NCBI RefSeq assembly: GCF_947503415.1 | Contig: NZ_CANNDS010000001.1 | Coordinates: 2,018,501-2,082,500 of the forward strand | Length of the DNA stretch: 64,000 nucleotides | Direction of reading: 5' to 3' | From: an uncultured Tateyamaria sp. | Lineage (GTDB): Bacteria > Pseudomonadota > Alphaproteobacteria > Rhodobacterales > Rhodobacteraceae | Part shown: piece after piece, positions 8,249 through 16,531 of the stretch | Layout: every line of letters begins with the position of its first letter | Numbering within the stretch: the first letter of the stretch is position 1 | The notes under the pieces: generated by a model | Seen by the model: the letters and a program-made list of their open reading frames with translations, nothing else | Database searches by the model: none | What the model was told of the DNA's origin: nothing | Program-made: the position numbers and the translations under genes

Positions 8249-8769
8249 GCGGGCCGTCCATGGCGGTAGACGACCGTGTCGGCCTGCGTTTCACCAGCGG
8301 GCAGTGGGGCTTCGGCATCCAGGACCGCCCCGAGCCGCGACGCCAGCGCTTCGGACCGGCTGTTGCCGGGGGTGATGTAGCTGACGACGCTTTGGGCGTC
8401 TGTGTTGGACCAGTACCAGTCGCGCGCCGCGGCGGCGGCTTCGGCGGCATAGCCTTTGCCTTCGAAGTCTTGCAGCAGGACCCATCCCAGCTCGGGTTCG
8501 GGGAAGTGGTGCGGTTGATTGATGCCGACCTGCCCAATGAATGCGCCGTCATCGGTCCGGGTGACGCCCCAACTGCCAAAGCCCTTGAGCTGCCAACTGC
8601 CCACCTCGGCTGCGATCCAGTACCACATCTGCTTGGCCTCGACCGGGCCGCCCATGTATTGCGCGCGGTCCGTGGCGAACAGCGCATAAAGCGGGTCAAA
8701 GTCAGACATCATGTGCGCGCGTAACGTCAGCCGATCCGTGGTGAGGGTGGGAGCGATAGGATGGGTCAC
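8245..8769 (-). CDS. GNAT family N-acetyltransferase (RimJ/RimL-type), copy 2
   Basis: A 174-residue paralogue of its neighbours: TLTTDRLTLRAHMMSDFDPL, YMGGPVEAKQMW, PEPELGWVLLQDFEGKGYA and the SRSEALASRLGA helix. It is the middle of three in-frame overlapping acetyltransferases (ATGA junctions on both sides), so the three are very likely co-expressed from the ffh side. Whether they modify a protein N-terminus or a small molecule cannot be seen. Confidence 0.85.
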   Translation of the reverse strand: MTHPIAPTLTTDRLTLRAHMMSDFDPLYALFATDRAQYMGGPVEAKQMWYWIAAEVGSWQLKGFGSWGVTRTDDGAFIGQVGINQPHHFPEPELGWVLLQDFEGKGYAAEAAAAARDWYWSNTDAQSVVSYITPGNSRSEALASRLGAVLDAEAPLPAGETQADTVVYRHGRPA

Positions 8770-9278
8770 GGTGCCGCCGCCTCTGGTCCGGGGTGGCGAT
8801 AGATCATCAACCGTCCATGGCGGGGGTGGTCGTGATCCTTTTCGCGCACGGCGCCCATGGCTTCGGCCACGCGGACCGAGGCGTCATTGCCGGGTGCAAT
8901 CATGCTCATGACCGTGGTCCAGCCAAGTGTGCCGTAGGCATAGTCACGCGCGGCGCGGCCAGCCTCGCTTGCAAAGCCCTGGCCGAGGCCGGACCAGATA
9001 TACCAGCCCACTTCGGGTTCGGGCCAGTCGTATGGGTTGTGCAGGCCAACAAGCCCGATCGCCGCGTCGTCATCCTTGCGCGTGACCATCCAACGGCCAT
9101 ATCCGCGCAACGACCAGTGGCCGATGACCTGACACAGGTAGCGCCATGTTTCCGCTTCGTTCAGCGGCCCACCCACATGTTTGGAGGCGTCCGTCGCATA
9201 GAAGGCAGCGAAGGGGTCAATGTCCTGGGGCCCGGGTGCGCGCAGGATCAGGCGCTCTGTGGTCAGGGTGGGGATCAT
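8766..9278 (-). CDS. GNAT family N-acetyltransferase (RimJ/RimL-type), copy 1
   Basis: A 170-residue protein: MIPTLTTERLILRAPGPQDI, HVGGPLNEAETWRYL, PEPEVGWYIWSGLGQGFASE (motif A) and NDASVRVAEAMGA. Together with the next two genes it forms a tandem family sharing the GGPL motif and the ExGW strand. The ATG overlaps the NIPSNAP gene stop by four bases. Confidence 0.87.
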   Translation of the reverse strand: MIPTLTTERLILRAPGPQDIDPFAAFYATDASKHVGGPLNEAETWRYLCQVIGHWSLRGYGRWMVTRKDDDAAIGLVGLHNPYDWPEPEVGWYIWSGLGQGFASEAGRAARDYAYGTLGWTTVMSMIAPGNDASVRVAEAMGAVREKDHDHPRHGRLMIYRHPGPEAAAP

Positions 9279-9607
9279 AGTCCGAGTTCCTCGACCGATG
9301 CGCCTTCCAGCACGGGGCGGGTGAAGGTGCGGTCAAAGCTGAGGATGCAGCCGGTGTCTTGGGCGTGCCGGTAGGCGCGCTGGCATTCGCCGTCTTGGGC
9401 CATCTCGATGCGATAGGCTTCGTAGGCGGCGAGCGACGGGAAGGAGAACGTTGCCCAGGCTTTGTTATTGGCCCCTTCGGAGGGCAGGAAGTAGCCGTGA
9501 TGGGTGCCGCCCATGCGGTTCACGAGGTGTATCCACGCGCGGGCGTAGACCTCGAACGCATCGACCTTTGTGGGGTCGATCACATATGTGATGAGCGCGG
9601 TTATCAT
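9275..9607 (-). CDS. NIPSNAP family protein
   Basis: A 110-residue ferredoxin-like alpha/beta barrel protein: ITALITYVIDPTKVDAFEVYARAWIHLVNRMGGTHHGYFLP and a C-terminal RSF-like FDRTFTRPVLEG. NIPSNAP proteins resemble dimeric stress-responsive barrels; their bacterial role is unknown. The ATG overlaps the ffh stop by four bases, tying it to ffh expression. Confidence 0.8.
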   Translation of the reverse strand: MITALITYVIDPTKVDAFEVYARAWIHLVNRMGGTHHGYFLPSEGANNKAWATFSFPSLAAYEAYRIEMAQDGECQRAYRHAQDTGCILSFDRTFTRPVLEGASVEELGL

Positions 9608-11103
9608 TTCTTTTTGCCGAACCCCGACAGGCCCGGGGGCAGGGGCATGCCGCCGCCAAGACCCGGCAAGCCGCCGGGCATCTTGCCGCCAAGCTGTTTG
9701 GCTGCCGCCTCAAGCTGGGCCTGATCCATGTTGCCCATGTCGGGCATGCCACCTTTGCCGCCCATCATCGCCTTCATGGCTTGCTTCATCATGCCGCCTT
9801 TGCCCTTGCCGAGCTTTTTCATCATGTCCGACATCTGGCGGTGCATTTTCAGGAGCTTGTTGAGGTCGCTGACTTCCATCCCCGACCCGCGCGCGATGCG
9901 TTTCTTGCGGCTGGCTTGCAGGATTTGCGGGTTGGCGCGCTCTTTTTTGGTCATGGACGAGATCATAGCGATCTGCTGCTTCAGGATCTTGTCGTCAAAG
10001 CCTGCGTCGGCCACCTGTTTCGACAATTTCCCCATGCCGGGCATCATGCCCATCATGCCTTCCATACCGCCCATCTTGAGCATCTGTTCGAGCTGCATGC
10101 GAAGATCGTTCATGTTGAACTGACCTTTGGCCATGCGCTTCATCATGCGCTCGGCCTGTTCGGCCTCGATGGTTTCCTGCGCTTTTTCGACGAGAGAGAC
10201 GATGTCGCCCATGCCGAGGATGCGACCCGCGATGCGCTCGGGCTCGAACGTCTCAAGCGCGTCCATCTTTTCGCCAAGGCCCACGAACTTGATGGGCTTT
10301 CCGGTGACGGCGCGCATGGACAAGGCGGCACCGCCGCGTCCATCGCCGTCCATCCGGGTCAGGACCACGCCGGTGATGCCGATCCGGTCGTCAAAGTTCT
10401 GAGCGGTGTTGACGGCGTCCTGACCTGTCAGGCCATCCACCACGAGGATGGTTTCGCGCGGGGTGGCGACATCCCGGACCTGTTCGACCTGGGTCATCAG
10501 CTCTTCGTCGATGGAGAGGCGGCCCGCCGTGTCGAGCATGTAAACGTCGTAGCCGCCCATGCTGGCTTGGGTCTTGGCGCGTTTCGCGATCTGGACGGGG
10601 TTCTCGCCCTTGACGATGGGCAAGGTGTCGACGCCGATCTGGGTGCCGAGGATTGCAAGCTGTTCCATGGCCGCAGGGCGGTTCACGTCGAGCGAGGCCA
10701 TGAGCACGCGCTTGCCGTCACGCTCGGTGAGGCGTTTGGCGAGTTTGGCCGTGGTGGTGGTTTTACCGCCACCTTGCAGGCCGACCATCAGGATCGGGGC
10801 GGGGGGACTGTCGATTTTCAAGGCGCCCGGTTCGCCTTCGCCCTTGAGCGTATCGACAAGCGCGTCGTGCACGATCTTGACGACCTGCTGGCCGGGGGTG
10901 ATCGACTTGGTGACGGCCTGGCCTGTCGCCTGCTCCTGCACCGCTTTGACAAAGTCGCGAGCCACGGGAAGGGACACATCCGCCTCAAGCAGGGCCACGC
11001 GGACCTCGCGGAGGGCGGTTTTCACGTCCTCGTCGCTGAGCGCGCCCTGTTTGGTCAGCCGGTCGAAGACACCGGAGAGGCGTTCGGAGAGATTTTCAAA
11101 CAT
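9604..11103 (-). CDS. ffh: Signal recognition particle protein Ffh
   Basis: A 499-residue SRP GTPase that binds 4.5S RNA and signal sequences and delivers ribosomes to FtsY. The N domain starts MFENLSERLSGVFDRL; the G domain has P-loop GLQGGGKTTTTAK (about 108-120), DTAGR and TRMDGDGRGGAAL; the M domain is methionine-rich (MLKMGGMEGMMGMMPGM) with a Gly/Met-rich tail. The frame is open further upstream, but the family start is the ATG at 11103. The 4.5S RNA gene is not in the window. It leads a five-gene chain with four ATGA overlaps. Confidence 0.97.
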   Translation of the reverse strand: MFENLSERLSGVFDRLTKQGALSDEDVKTALREVRVALLEADVSLPVARDFVKAVQEQATGQAVTKSITPGQQVVKIVHDALVDTLKGEGEPGALKIDSPPAPILMVGLQGGGKTTTTAKLAKRLTERDGKRVLMASLDVNRPAAMEQLAILGTQIGVDTLPIVKGENPVQIAKRAKTQASMGGYDVYMLDTAGRLSIDEELMTQVEQVRDVATPRETILVVDGLTGQDAVNTAQNFDDRIGITGVVLTRMDGDGRGGAALSMRAVTGKPIKFVGLGEKMDALETFEPERIAGRILGMGDIVSLVEKAQETIEAEQAERMMKRMAKGQFNMNDLRMQLEQMLKMGGMEGMMGMMPGMGKLSKQVADAGFDDKILKQQIAMISSMTKKERANPQILQASRKKRIARGSGMEVSDLNKLLKMHRQMSDMMKKLGKGKGGMMKQAMKAMMGGKGGMPDMGNMDQAQLEAAAKQLGGKMPGGLPGLGGGMPLPPGLSGFGKKK

Positions 11104-11242
11104 GGGCCTGCATCCTTTCGACCGTTGCGTTGACCTGAACTTAAGATCAGGCGGTGGGTTTCCCAAGGAACGGTCCGAAACGAAAAGCACCCCCGTGGGC
11201 GCAACGCGCTGACGGAGGGCGATCCCGGTGTGACCCAAGGGA

Positions 11243-11264
11243 CCGGAAGTTATGATACTTCCGG
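11243..11264. promoter_or_regulatory. Inverted repeat in the ffh/flavodoxin divergent region
   Basis: A perfect 8-bp inverted repeat CCGGAAGT - TATGAT - ACTTCCGG with a 6-base AT spacer, about midway between the divergent starts of ffh (11103) and the flavodoxin gene (11433). It looks like a dimeric regulator site or a hairpin. The rest of this 329-bp gap holds the tandem repeat listed next and no gene that I can support. Confidence 0.45.
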
Positions 11265-11317
11265 GTGTTGGCGCGGAGGTATGCCACGCCCGCGCGCGAG
11301 TCAAGACGTACAGCACA

Positions 11318-11357
11318 GCGCAGGTCCGCCATGTGAAGCGCAGGTCCGCCATGTGAA
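11318..11357. repeat. Perfect 20-bp tandem duplication upstream of ffh and the flavodoxin gene
   Basis: Two head-to-tail identical 20-bp units with the core CAGGTCCGCCATGTGAA. The 20-bp period is about two helical turns, so both units face the same side of the DNA. It is not part of a coding sequence, although the open frame upstream of ffh runs through it. Confidence 0.6.
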
Positions 11358-11432
11358 AAGAGAACGCGGTTTGATTTACCGCAACGTGCCGCGCCGTCCG
11401 ATCGCCTACCCTGCTTGCAGGGAGGTAAGACC

Positions 11433-11990
11433 ATGCGAACACTGATCGTATACGGAACCGTGGAAGGGCAGACCCGCAAGATCGCGGATGCCGTGAAGGC
11501 GCACCTTCAGGAGGCGGGAGAGGAGGTGGTTCTTGTCGATACGTCCGAAAGGACCGGAACGATGTCATTTGACGGCGTGGACCGGGTCATTCTGGCGGCT
11601 TCGGTCCATGAACGCCGCCATCCCAAACCGTTTGAAGTCTTTGTGGCGTCCAGTCGGGACGACCTGAGCCGAAGGCCAATGCTTTTTCTTTCGGTCAGCC
11701 TGAAAGCGGCCTTTGCTGACGGGCGCGAGGAAGCGCAGGAATATGTGGACGAAATGAAGTTGCGGACCGGCCTGAACCCGACCATGGAACTGCTTGTGCC
11801 GGGTGCCATTCGCTCGGAAAGCTATGACTTTTACGCGGCCCAGGTCTTGCGCCATGTGGTGCTGGCCGGTCAGGATGTCGACCCGTCCGCGCGTGACCAC
11901 GAGTTTACCGACTGGGACGCGCTGAAGGCTGCGGTCACCCGTTTCCTGACGGACACCGCGACGGCGAAAGAGCCGGAGACGGGTCATTAG
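11433..11990 (+). CDS. Flavodoxin-domain protein (HemG/protoporphyrinogen oxidase-like)
   Basis: A 185-residue flavodoxin-fold protein. MRTLIVYGTVEGQTRKIADAV is the FMN phosphate loop, and ILAASVHERRHPKPFEVFV is the second flavin loop, with the ASVH pattern of menaquinone-dependent protoporphyrinogen oxidase HemG. GGAGG precedes the ATG at 11433 with good spacing. HemG activity is not assured: many roseobacter homologues are only annotated as flavodoxin-domain proteins. Confidence 0.75.
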   Translation: MRTLIVYGTVEGQTRKIADAVKAHLQEAGEEVVLVDTSERTGTMSFDGVDRVILAASVHERRHPKPFEVFVASSRDDLSRRPMLFLSVSLKAAFADGREEAQEYVDEMKLRTGLNPTMELLVPGAIRSESYDFYAAQVLRHVVLAGQDVDPSARDHEFTDWDALKAAVTRFLTDTATAKEPETGH

Positions 11991-11999
11991 CGCAAGCAG

Positions 12000-12044
12000 G
12001 AAACGGACCAGCCGTTTCGCGATCCGGGCACGTTCCGCGCCCGG
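12000..12044. terminator. Two hairpins between convergent genes
   Basis: A 7-bp stem (GAAACGG / CCGTTTC, 12000-12018) and a 6-bp stem (CCGGGC / GCCCGG, 12024-12044) lie between the ends of the flavodoxin and cytochrome genes. Neither has a T-run, so intrinsic termination is only a possibility. Confidence 0.35.
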
Positions 12045-12074
12045 AATGGTGGTCGTCCGTCCGGGTTTGGTGCG

Positions 12075-12473
12075 CTATTCCTGAATGCTTTCGAGATAGG
12101 CCATCAGGTCCACAATGGGCTTGCTGGTCAGGATCGGTTGGCCGGTTTCGGCCTTGAGCGCGGTATCCTCGCCCTCGAAATACCAGCCGTAGACCGGCAT
12201 GGGCGAGCCATGGCTGACCAATGGATCACGACCATCGATGCGGGATACGACGCGCCCGACAGGGAAGGTGCCGTCGTTGCGGGCCGCCAAATCGCGCAAG
12301 CTGGGCGGCTGAAGCAGGAGGGCGGGACGCATCGGGCCATCACCCTCGGCAGTCAGTCCGTGGCAGGTTGCGCAATGACGTTGGTACAGGTCTGCCCCGG
12401 TTTCGATGTCCTGACCCATGGCCGTCAGCGGAGCGCTGCATATAAGAGTGAGGGTCGCGAAGAGATGTTTCAT
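12075..12473 (-). CDS. Periplasmic c-type cytochrome
   Basis: A 132-residue class I cytochrome c. A signal peptide (MKHLFATLTLICSAPLTAMGQ) is followed by the haem site CATCH at about residues 34-38 and a Met ligand candidate in GSPMPVYGW. AGGAG precedes the ATG. It probably shuttles electrons in the periplasm; no oxidase or dehydrogenase partner lies beside it. Confidence 0.87.
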   Translation of the reverse strand: MKHLFATLTLICSAPLTAMGQDIETGADLYQRHCATCHGLTAEGDGPMRPALLLQPPSLRDLAARNDGTFPVGRVVSRIDGRDPLVSHGSPMPVYGWYFEGEDTALKAETGQPILTSKPIVDLMAYLESIQE

Positions 12474-12586
12474 GGTCCGTCTCCTGTCTGGTACGGCTGC
12501 TAGTCTAGGGACAGGTGCGCATCAGCGCTCTGATCCTGATCAAGTTCTGACCGGTTTTTTCGCGCTATGCAAAAGGGATGACATCC

Positions 12587-13147
12587 ATGACACCGCTCTT
12601 TGCGCCACAAGCGTATAACAATGCGTGGTCCAATCATCGGTTGCACCGGGCCTGCGCCGGGTTGACGGAAGAGGAGTTGGCCGCGGCCCGGCCGTCGTTT
12701 TTCGGTTCCATCATCGGCACGTTGAATCACATCCTGATTGTTGATCTTTTCTATGTCTCGGCGCTTGAAGGTGCGTGCGTGGGGCCATCTGCTTTTGCGG
12801 ATGAGGTTCCTCATTCGGACTTGCCAAGCCTGCGGGCGGCACAGCGAGATGTGGATCGCCGCCTTATCGCCGTCACCGAAGATGCAACCCTGTCTGACCC
12901 GACGCGGTTGGTGCAAATGCAGCGCGAGGCCGGTGTGCAGGAGGAACGGTTTGACCGGACATTCCTGCATTTGATCCAGCATCAGATACACCACCGGGGG
13001 CAGGTGCACGCACTGCTGAGCATGACGCAGGTCCCACCCCCGCAACTCGACGAATTCTATATGGAGTGGGAGACGGATGCTGTTCGGCGCGCGCCTGACT
13101 TGGCCGAGATGGGCGTGAGCGATGCGGACATCTGGGGCGGGCGCTAG
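12587..13147 (+). CDS. DinB family protein
   Basis: A 186-residue four-helix DinB/YfiT-like protein. Metal-binding histidines are visible in GTLNHILIVD and in HLIQHQIHHRGQVHALL. These proteins are metal-dependent transferases or thiol-related enzymes of mostly unknown substrate. The AAAGGG at 12571-12577 touches the first ATG (12578), so I start at the second (12587). The stop overlaps the convergent neighbour by three bases. Confidence 0.85.
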   Translation: MTPLFAPQAYNNAWSNHRLHRACAGLTEEELAAARPSFFGSIIGTLNHILIVDLFYVSALEGACVGPSAFADEVPHSDLPSLRAAQRDVDRRLIAVTEDATLSDPTRLVQMQREAGVQEERFDRTFLHLIQHQIHHRGQVHALLSMTQVPPPQLDEFYMEWETDAVRRAPDLAEMGVSDADIWGGR

Positions 13148-13608
13148 ACTGCGCGCCGATAGCTGCGCAGCCAGTCGTTGACGGCCATGGCCGATCGGCG
13201 AGGGCCATTGCCGGACAGAAATGCCTCGACCAGCGGATAGGGTGCTGTGCCGTCCTGAAAGGTCAGGACCGGGCGGGCCGTGTCGGAAAAATCCTCCACG
13301 TCGGCCCGGCGCACAGTATCAAGGCTATGGACGGCGTTCTGGTATCTAAAAAGCGTGCGGCGCTGGAGTGTGACGGTGCCTGCCTTGGCATCGAAGATCA
13401 CCTGATCGCGCTTGATGGCCATGGCGAAGATACCCAGAGGAATGCCTGCACCAAACAACACCGTCAACAGCCCTGCAGTTTCGCCGGCTGCAAGCAATCC
13501 AAGACCCGCCGCTGCACATGCGATGATGCATACGATCAATCCACCACCCAGAACCCACGGGGCGTGGGCCAATATCAACTGGCTCGGCAGGTTGCGAACA
13601 ACGGTCAT
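13144..13608 (-). CDS. Membrane protein with PH-like tail, function unknown
   Basis: A 154-residue protein with two membrane helices (about residues 16-65) followed by a soluble half that reads like a small beta-sheet domain: VIFDAKAGTVTLQRRTLFRYQ, then VLTFQDGTAPYPLVEAF. The layout resembles bacterial PH-like membrane proteins, but I do not recognise a named family. No strong ribosome-binding site is visible before the ATG at 13608. Confidence 0.6.
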   Translation of the reverse strand: MTVVRNLPSQLILAHAPWVLGGGLIVCIIACAAAGLGLLAAGETAGLLTVLFGAGIPLGIFAMAIKRDQVIFDAKAGTVTLQRRTLFRYQNAVHSLDTVRRADVEDFSDTARPVLTFQDGTAPYPLVEAFLSGNGPRRSAMAVNDWLRSYRRAV

Positions 13609-13650
13609 GTGCACAGGCTAAAGGTTGAACAGAGCGCCATGCAATATCCG

Positions 13651-13685
13651 AAAAACCCCCGCAAACCGAGTTTGCGGGGGCTGCT
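13651..13685 (-). terminator. Rho-independent terminator of azoR
   Basis: On the minus strand a strong stem CCCCCGCAAA / TTTGCGGGGG (13656-13665 with 13671-13680) is followed by TTTTT. It lies 20 bases after the azoR stop. Confidence 0.85.
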
Positions 13686-13705
13686 TTTAGCTGTGTTGAT
13701 GCGGT

Positions 13706-14278
13706 TCAGGCCGCCAATTTTTCGATATTTGCCTTGGCATCCGCGATGGCTTCTTCGCCTTGCGCCATGACCCGGTCGGCTGCGATCACTTCGACATCGT
13801 GGATGCCGATGAAGCCCATGATATGCTTGAGGTAGCCGGTGGCGAAGTCGATCTCGCTGCCGACAGGCGTGCCGCCGGTCGCAATCGCGATGATCGCGCG
13901 CTTGCCTTCCAGAAGGCCAACAGGGCCGGTTTCGCTGTATTTGAATGTGACACCGGCGCGGGCGACCAGATCAATCCACGCTTTGAGCGCTGAGGGTACG
14001 CCGAAATTATACACAGGCGCGCCGATGACGATGGTGTCGGCGGCTTTCAGCTCTTCCACCAGACTGTCGGACAGTGCCAGCGTGTCACGCTGTGCGGCGT
14101 CACGGTCGTCTGCGGGTGTGAAGTTGGCGTTGACCCAGGTTTCGGTGATTTGCGGCAGGGCCTCGGTCAGGTCGCGGCGGATCACGTCGCCGCCCAGTTT
14201 GGCGACGATGCCTGCGCTGAGGTCACGTGTGACGGAGCCTTGGGTGCGGGCGGAGCTGTCGATGTGCAGAATGGTCAT
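13706..14278 (-). CDS. azoR: FMN-dependent NADH-azoreductase
   Basis: A 190-residue flavodoxin-like quinone/azo reductase: MTILHIDSSARTQGSVTR (FMN phosphate site), IGAPVYNFGVPSALKAWIDLVARAGVTF and AIIAIATGGTPVG. It reduces quinones and azo dyes using NADH and serves in electrophile and thiol-stress defence. It is transcribed divergently from a LysR regulator that probably controls it, and it ends at a clear terminator. Confidence 0.92.
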   Translation of the reverse strand: MTILHIDSSARTQGSVTRDLSAGIVAKLGGDVIRRDLTEALPQITETWVNANFTPADDRDAAQRDTLALSDSLVEELKAADTIVIGAPVYNFGVPSALKAWIDLVARAGVTFKYSETGPVGLLEGKRAIIAIATGGTPVGSEIDFATGYLKHIMGFIGIHDVEVIAADRVMAQGEEAIADAKANIEKLAA

Positions 14279-14329
14279 TGTCGGGTCCTCGCTATTGGGT
14301 ATGAATGTCTCTGTGCTGACAGAATTAGG

Positions 14330-14351
14330 AATTGCAAATTTGAACGCAATT
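14330..14351. promoter_or_regulatory. Candidate LysR operator between azoR and its regulator
   Basis: AATTGC - 10 bases - GCAATT, a perfect 6-bp inverted repeat in the 123-bp divergent region. The spacing and AT content fit a LysR-type site that would serve both promoters. Confidence 0.5.
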
Positions 14352-14401
14352 ACCGAAAATCAACAGCATCTGTTAGAATTTGCACAGAGATCATTTTGCC
14401 G

Positions 14402-15283
14402 ATGGACAATTGGGACGAGATCAAGACCGCGTATCAGGTGGCGCGCATGGGCACCGTCAGCGGTGCTGCCGAAGTGTTGGGCGTGCACCATGCTACTGTT
14501 ATTCGCCACATCGACGCGCTTGAGGGGCGTCTGGGTGTAAAGCTGTTCCAGCGCCACGCCCGTGGCTATACCCCGACCGAGGCAGGCGATGATCTGTTTC
14601 GCGTGGCCCAGGCCACCGACGATCAGTTCAGCCAACTTGTGGGGCGCATCAAGGGACGCGGCACCGAAGTGTCGGGCGAATTGGTTGTGACGTCGCTTGT
14701 CACGATGGCCCCGCGCATGGCCCCCGTATTGACCGAGTTTCAGCAGGCTCACCCGGACGTGGTGGTGCGTTACCTGACGGGTGAGCGTCTGTTCCGGCTT
14801 GAGTACGGGGAGGCGCATGTCGCCATCCGCGCGGGCAATGCACCCGATCAGCCTGACAATGTGGTGCAGCCTTTCGTGCGTCAGTCGATGGGTCTTTACG
14901 CCACGAAGTCCTATGTCGATGAACACGGCCTGCCCGAGGACATCACAAACGCCAATGGGCATCGGTTTGTCAGCCATGATGCTGCCGATAACCGTGCGCC
15001 TTTTCACAAGTGGCTGCGTTCTCAGGTTACGGAAGACGACATTACCTTCCGGTCCACGGATGTCCGCGCTTTGGAACAGGCCGTGCTTGCCGGGGCTGGC
15101 ATTGGGTTCTTGCCGGTTATGGAGGCGCGGGCCAACCCTGATCTGGTGGAGATCATGACCCCGCGCGAGGATTGGTCGTCGCCCCTGTGGCTTGTCACCC
15201 ATGTGGACCTGCATCGCACCAACAAGGTGCAGGCGTTCCTGACCTTCCTGAAAGAAAAATCGAAGCACTGGCAGGTTCTGTGA
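14402..15283 (+). CDS. LysR family transcriptional regulator (azoR-linked)
   Basis: A 293-residue regulator. The helix-turn-helix is MDNWDEIKTAYQVARMGTVS through GAAEVLGVHHATVIRHIDALE, followed by LGVKLFQRHARGYTPTEAG and a periplasmic-binding-like effector domain from about residue 90. Position and orientation suggest it controls azoR, probably in response to a quinone or electrophile. The next gene starts inside its stop codon. Confidence 0.9.
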   Translation: MDNWDEIKTAYQVARMGTVSGAAEVLGVHHATVIRHIDALEGRLGVKLFQRHARGYTPTEAGDDLFRVAQATDDQFSQLVGRIKGRGTEVSGELVVTSLVTMAPRMAPVLTEFQQAHPDVVVRYLTGERLFRLEYGEAHVAIRAGNAPDQPDNVVQPFVRQSMGLYATKSYVDEHGLPEDITNANGHRFVSHDAADNRAPFHKWLRSQVTEDDITFRSTDVRALEQAVLAGAGIGFLPVMEARANPDLVEIMTPREDWSSPLWLVTHVDLHRTNKVQAFLTFLKEKSKHWQVL

Positions 15284-16170
15284 CTGCTGGATTGCGCGGC
15301 CATGCGGCCATGTTGCTGTTTTCGGCGCTGGTTGCGGGATCGTTTTCGCTGGGGGCCATGGCTGCGAACGAGATTGCACCTGCGGCCCTGAACGCGGCCC
15401 GGTTCTGGTTGGCGGCACTGGTGATTGGCGTGGCCGTGATGGCGCGGGGCGGGGTGCCCCGGTCGGCATTGCAGGCCCCGTGGCGCTATGCGCTGCTGGG
15501 CGGGCTCTTCGCCATATACTTCGTTTTGATGTTCGAGGGGTTGAAGACGGCCGCGCCTGTCAGCGCCGCGGCGGTCTTTACCCTGACGCCAGTGATGTCG
15601 GGCGTCTTTGGCTACATCTTGCTGCGCCAGATCACGACGCCGCGCATGGCGCTGGCGTTGTCCATCGGGGCAGCGGGTGCGTTGTGGGTGATTTTTCGCG
15701 CGGATCTGTCCGCGTTCCTGGCGTTCGAAGTGGGTCGCGGCGAAATCATCTATTTCTTCGGCTGTCTGAGCCATGCGATCTACACGCCCATGGTGCGCAA
15801 GATGAACAGGGGCGAGCCTGCGGTGGTTTTTACCTTCGGAATGCTGATCGCGGGGGCCGTGTTGCTGACGCTGTGGGGCTGGCGCGATCTGGTGGCGACG
15901 CCGTGGTCGGAGTTGCCGCGCATAGTCTGGATCACGCTGGTCTACATCTCGATCTTCGCGTCTGCGGCCACGTTTGTGTTGCTGCAATTTGCAACACTGC
16001 GTCTGCCGTCGGCCAAGGTGATGGCCTATACTTACCTCACCCCAAGCTGGGTGATCCTGTGGGAGGTGGCATTGGGCAACGGGGTGCCGCCGGGCATCGT
16101 GTGGGTTGGTGTCGGGTTGACGATCGTCGCGCTGTATCTGCTGCTCAGGGATGACGAGCGCCCGGCCTAG
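15280..16170 (+). CDS. EamA/DMT family exporter
   Basis: A 296-residue protein with ten predicted membrane segments in two EamA halves: MLLFSALVAGSFSLGAMAANE to about residue 140, then a second half ending YTYLTPSWVILWEVALGNG. I start at the GTG at 15280, which overlaps the LysR stop (GTGA), since the longer frame runs inside that gene. Drug/metabolite transporters usually export small metabolites; coupling to the LysR gene suggests the same stress signal. Confidence 0.85.
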   Translation: MTAGLRGHAAMLLFSALVAGSFSLGAMAANEIAPAALNAARFWLAALVIGVAVMARGGVPRSALQAPWRYALLGGLFAIYFVLMFEGLKTAAPVSAAAVFTLTPVMSGVFGYILLRQITTPRMALALSIGAAGALWVIFRADLSAFLAFEVGRGEIIYFFGCLSHAIYTPMVRKMNRGEPAVVFTFGMLIAGAVLLTLWGWRDLVATPWSELPRIVWITLVYISIFASAATFVLLQFATLRLPSAKVMAYTYLTPSWVILWEVALGNGVPPGIVWVGVGLTIVALYLLLRDDERPA

Positions 16171-16493
16171 TTGCCGGGCAGTTCCTTGGCCAGAAAACGT
16201 TCAAACGCATCGAGGTTCACGGGTTCGAACTGACCGAACCCCTGCATCCAGACAGAGGCCGCGCGCATCGCGTCTGGTTCCAGCTTGCACCATTTCACGC
16301 GGCCCCGCTTTTCTTGGCTTATCAGGCCCGCGCGCGTGAGGATGGTGAGGTGTTTCGAGATGGCGGCCAGCGACATCTCGAACGGTTCAGCCACGTCCGT
16401 GACAGCCATATCGTCCTCAAGAAGCATCGACAGGATCGCCCGCCTTGTGGGATCGGCGAGGGCAGAGAACACGGTATCAAGTGGATCGGCCAT
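16167..16493 (-). CDS. ArsR/SmtB family transcriptional regulator
   Basis: A 108-residue winged-helix protein: VFSALADPTRRAILSMLLEDDMAV, helix 3 MSLAAISKHLTILTRAGLIS and wing QEKRGRVKWCKLEPD. No metal-binding Cys cluster is seen in the recognition helix, so it belongs to the non-metal branch often paired with SRPBCC or START-domain genes. No such partner is adjacent. Its stop overlaps the EamA stop. Confidence 0.88.
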   Translation of the reverse strand: MADPLDTVFSALADPTRRAILSMLLEDDMAVTDVAEPFEMSLAAISKHLTILTRAGLISQEKRGRVKWCKLEPDAMRAASVWMQGFGQFEPVNLDAFERFLAKELPGN

Positions 16494-16531
16494 GGCCCGT
16501 CATACCGGGGCGGCGGGCCAAGGGGAAGCAA

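Noticed and set aside
9781-11133. 450-codon open frame on the plus strand
   Set aside because: Antisense to ffh, His/Asp-rich shadow composition, no domain; ffh is certain.
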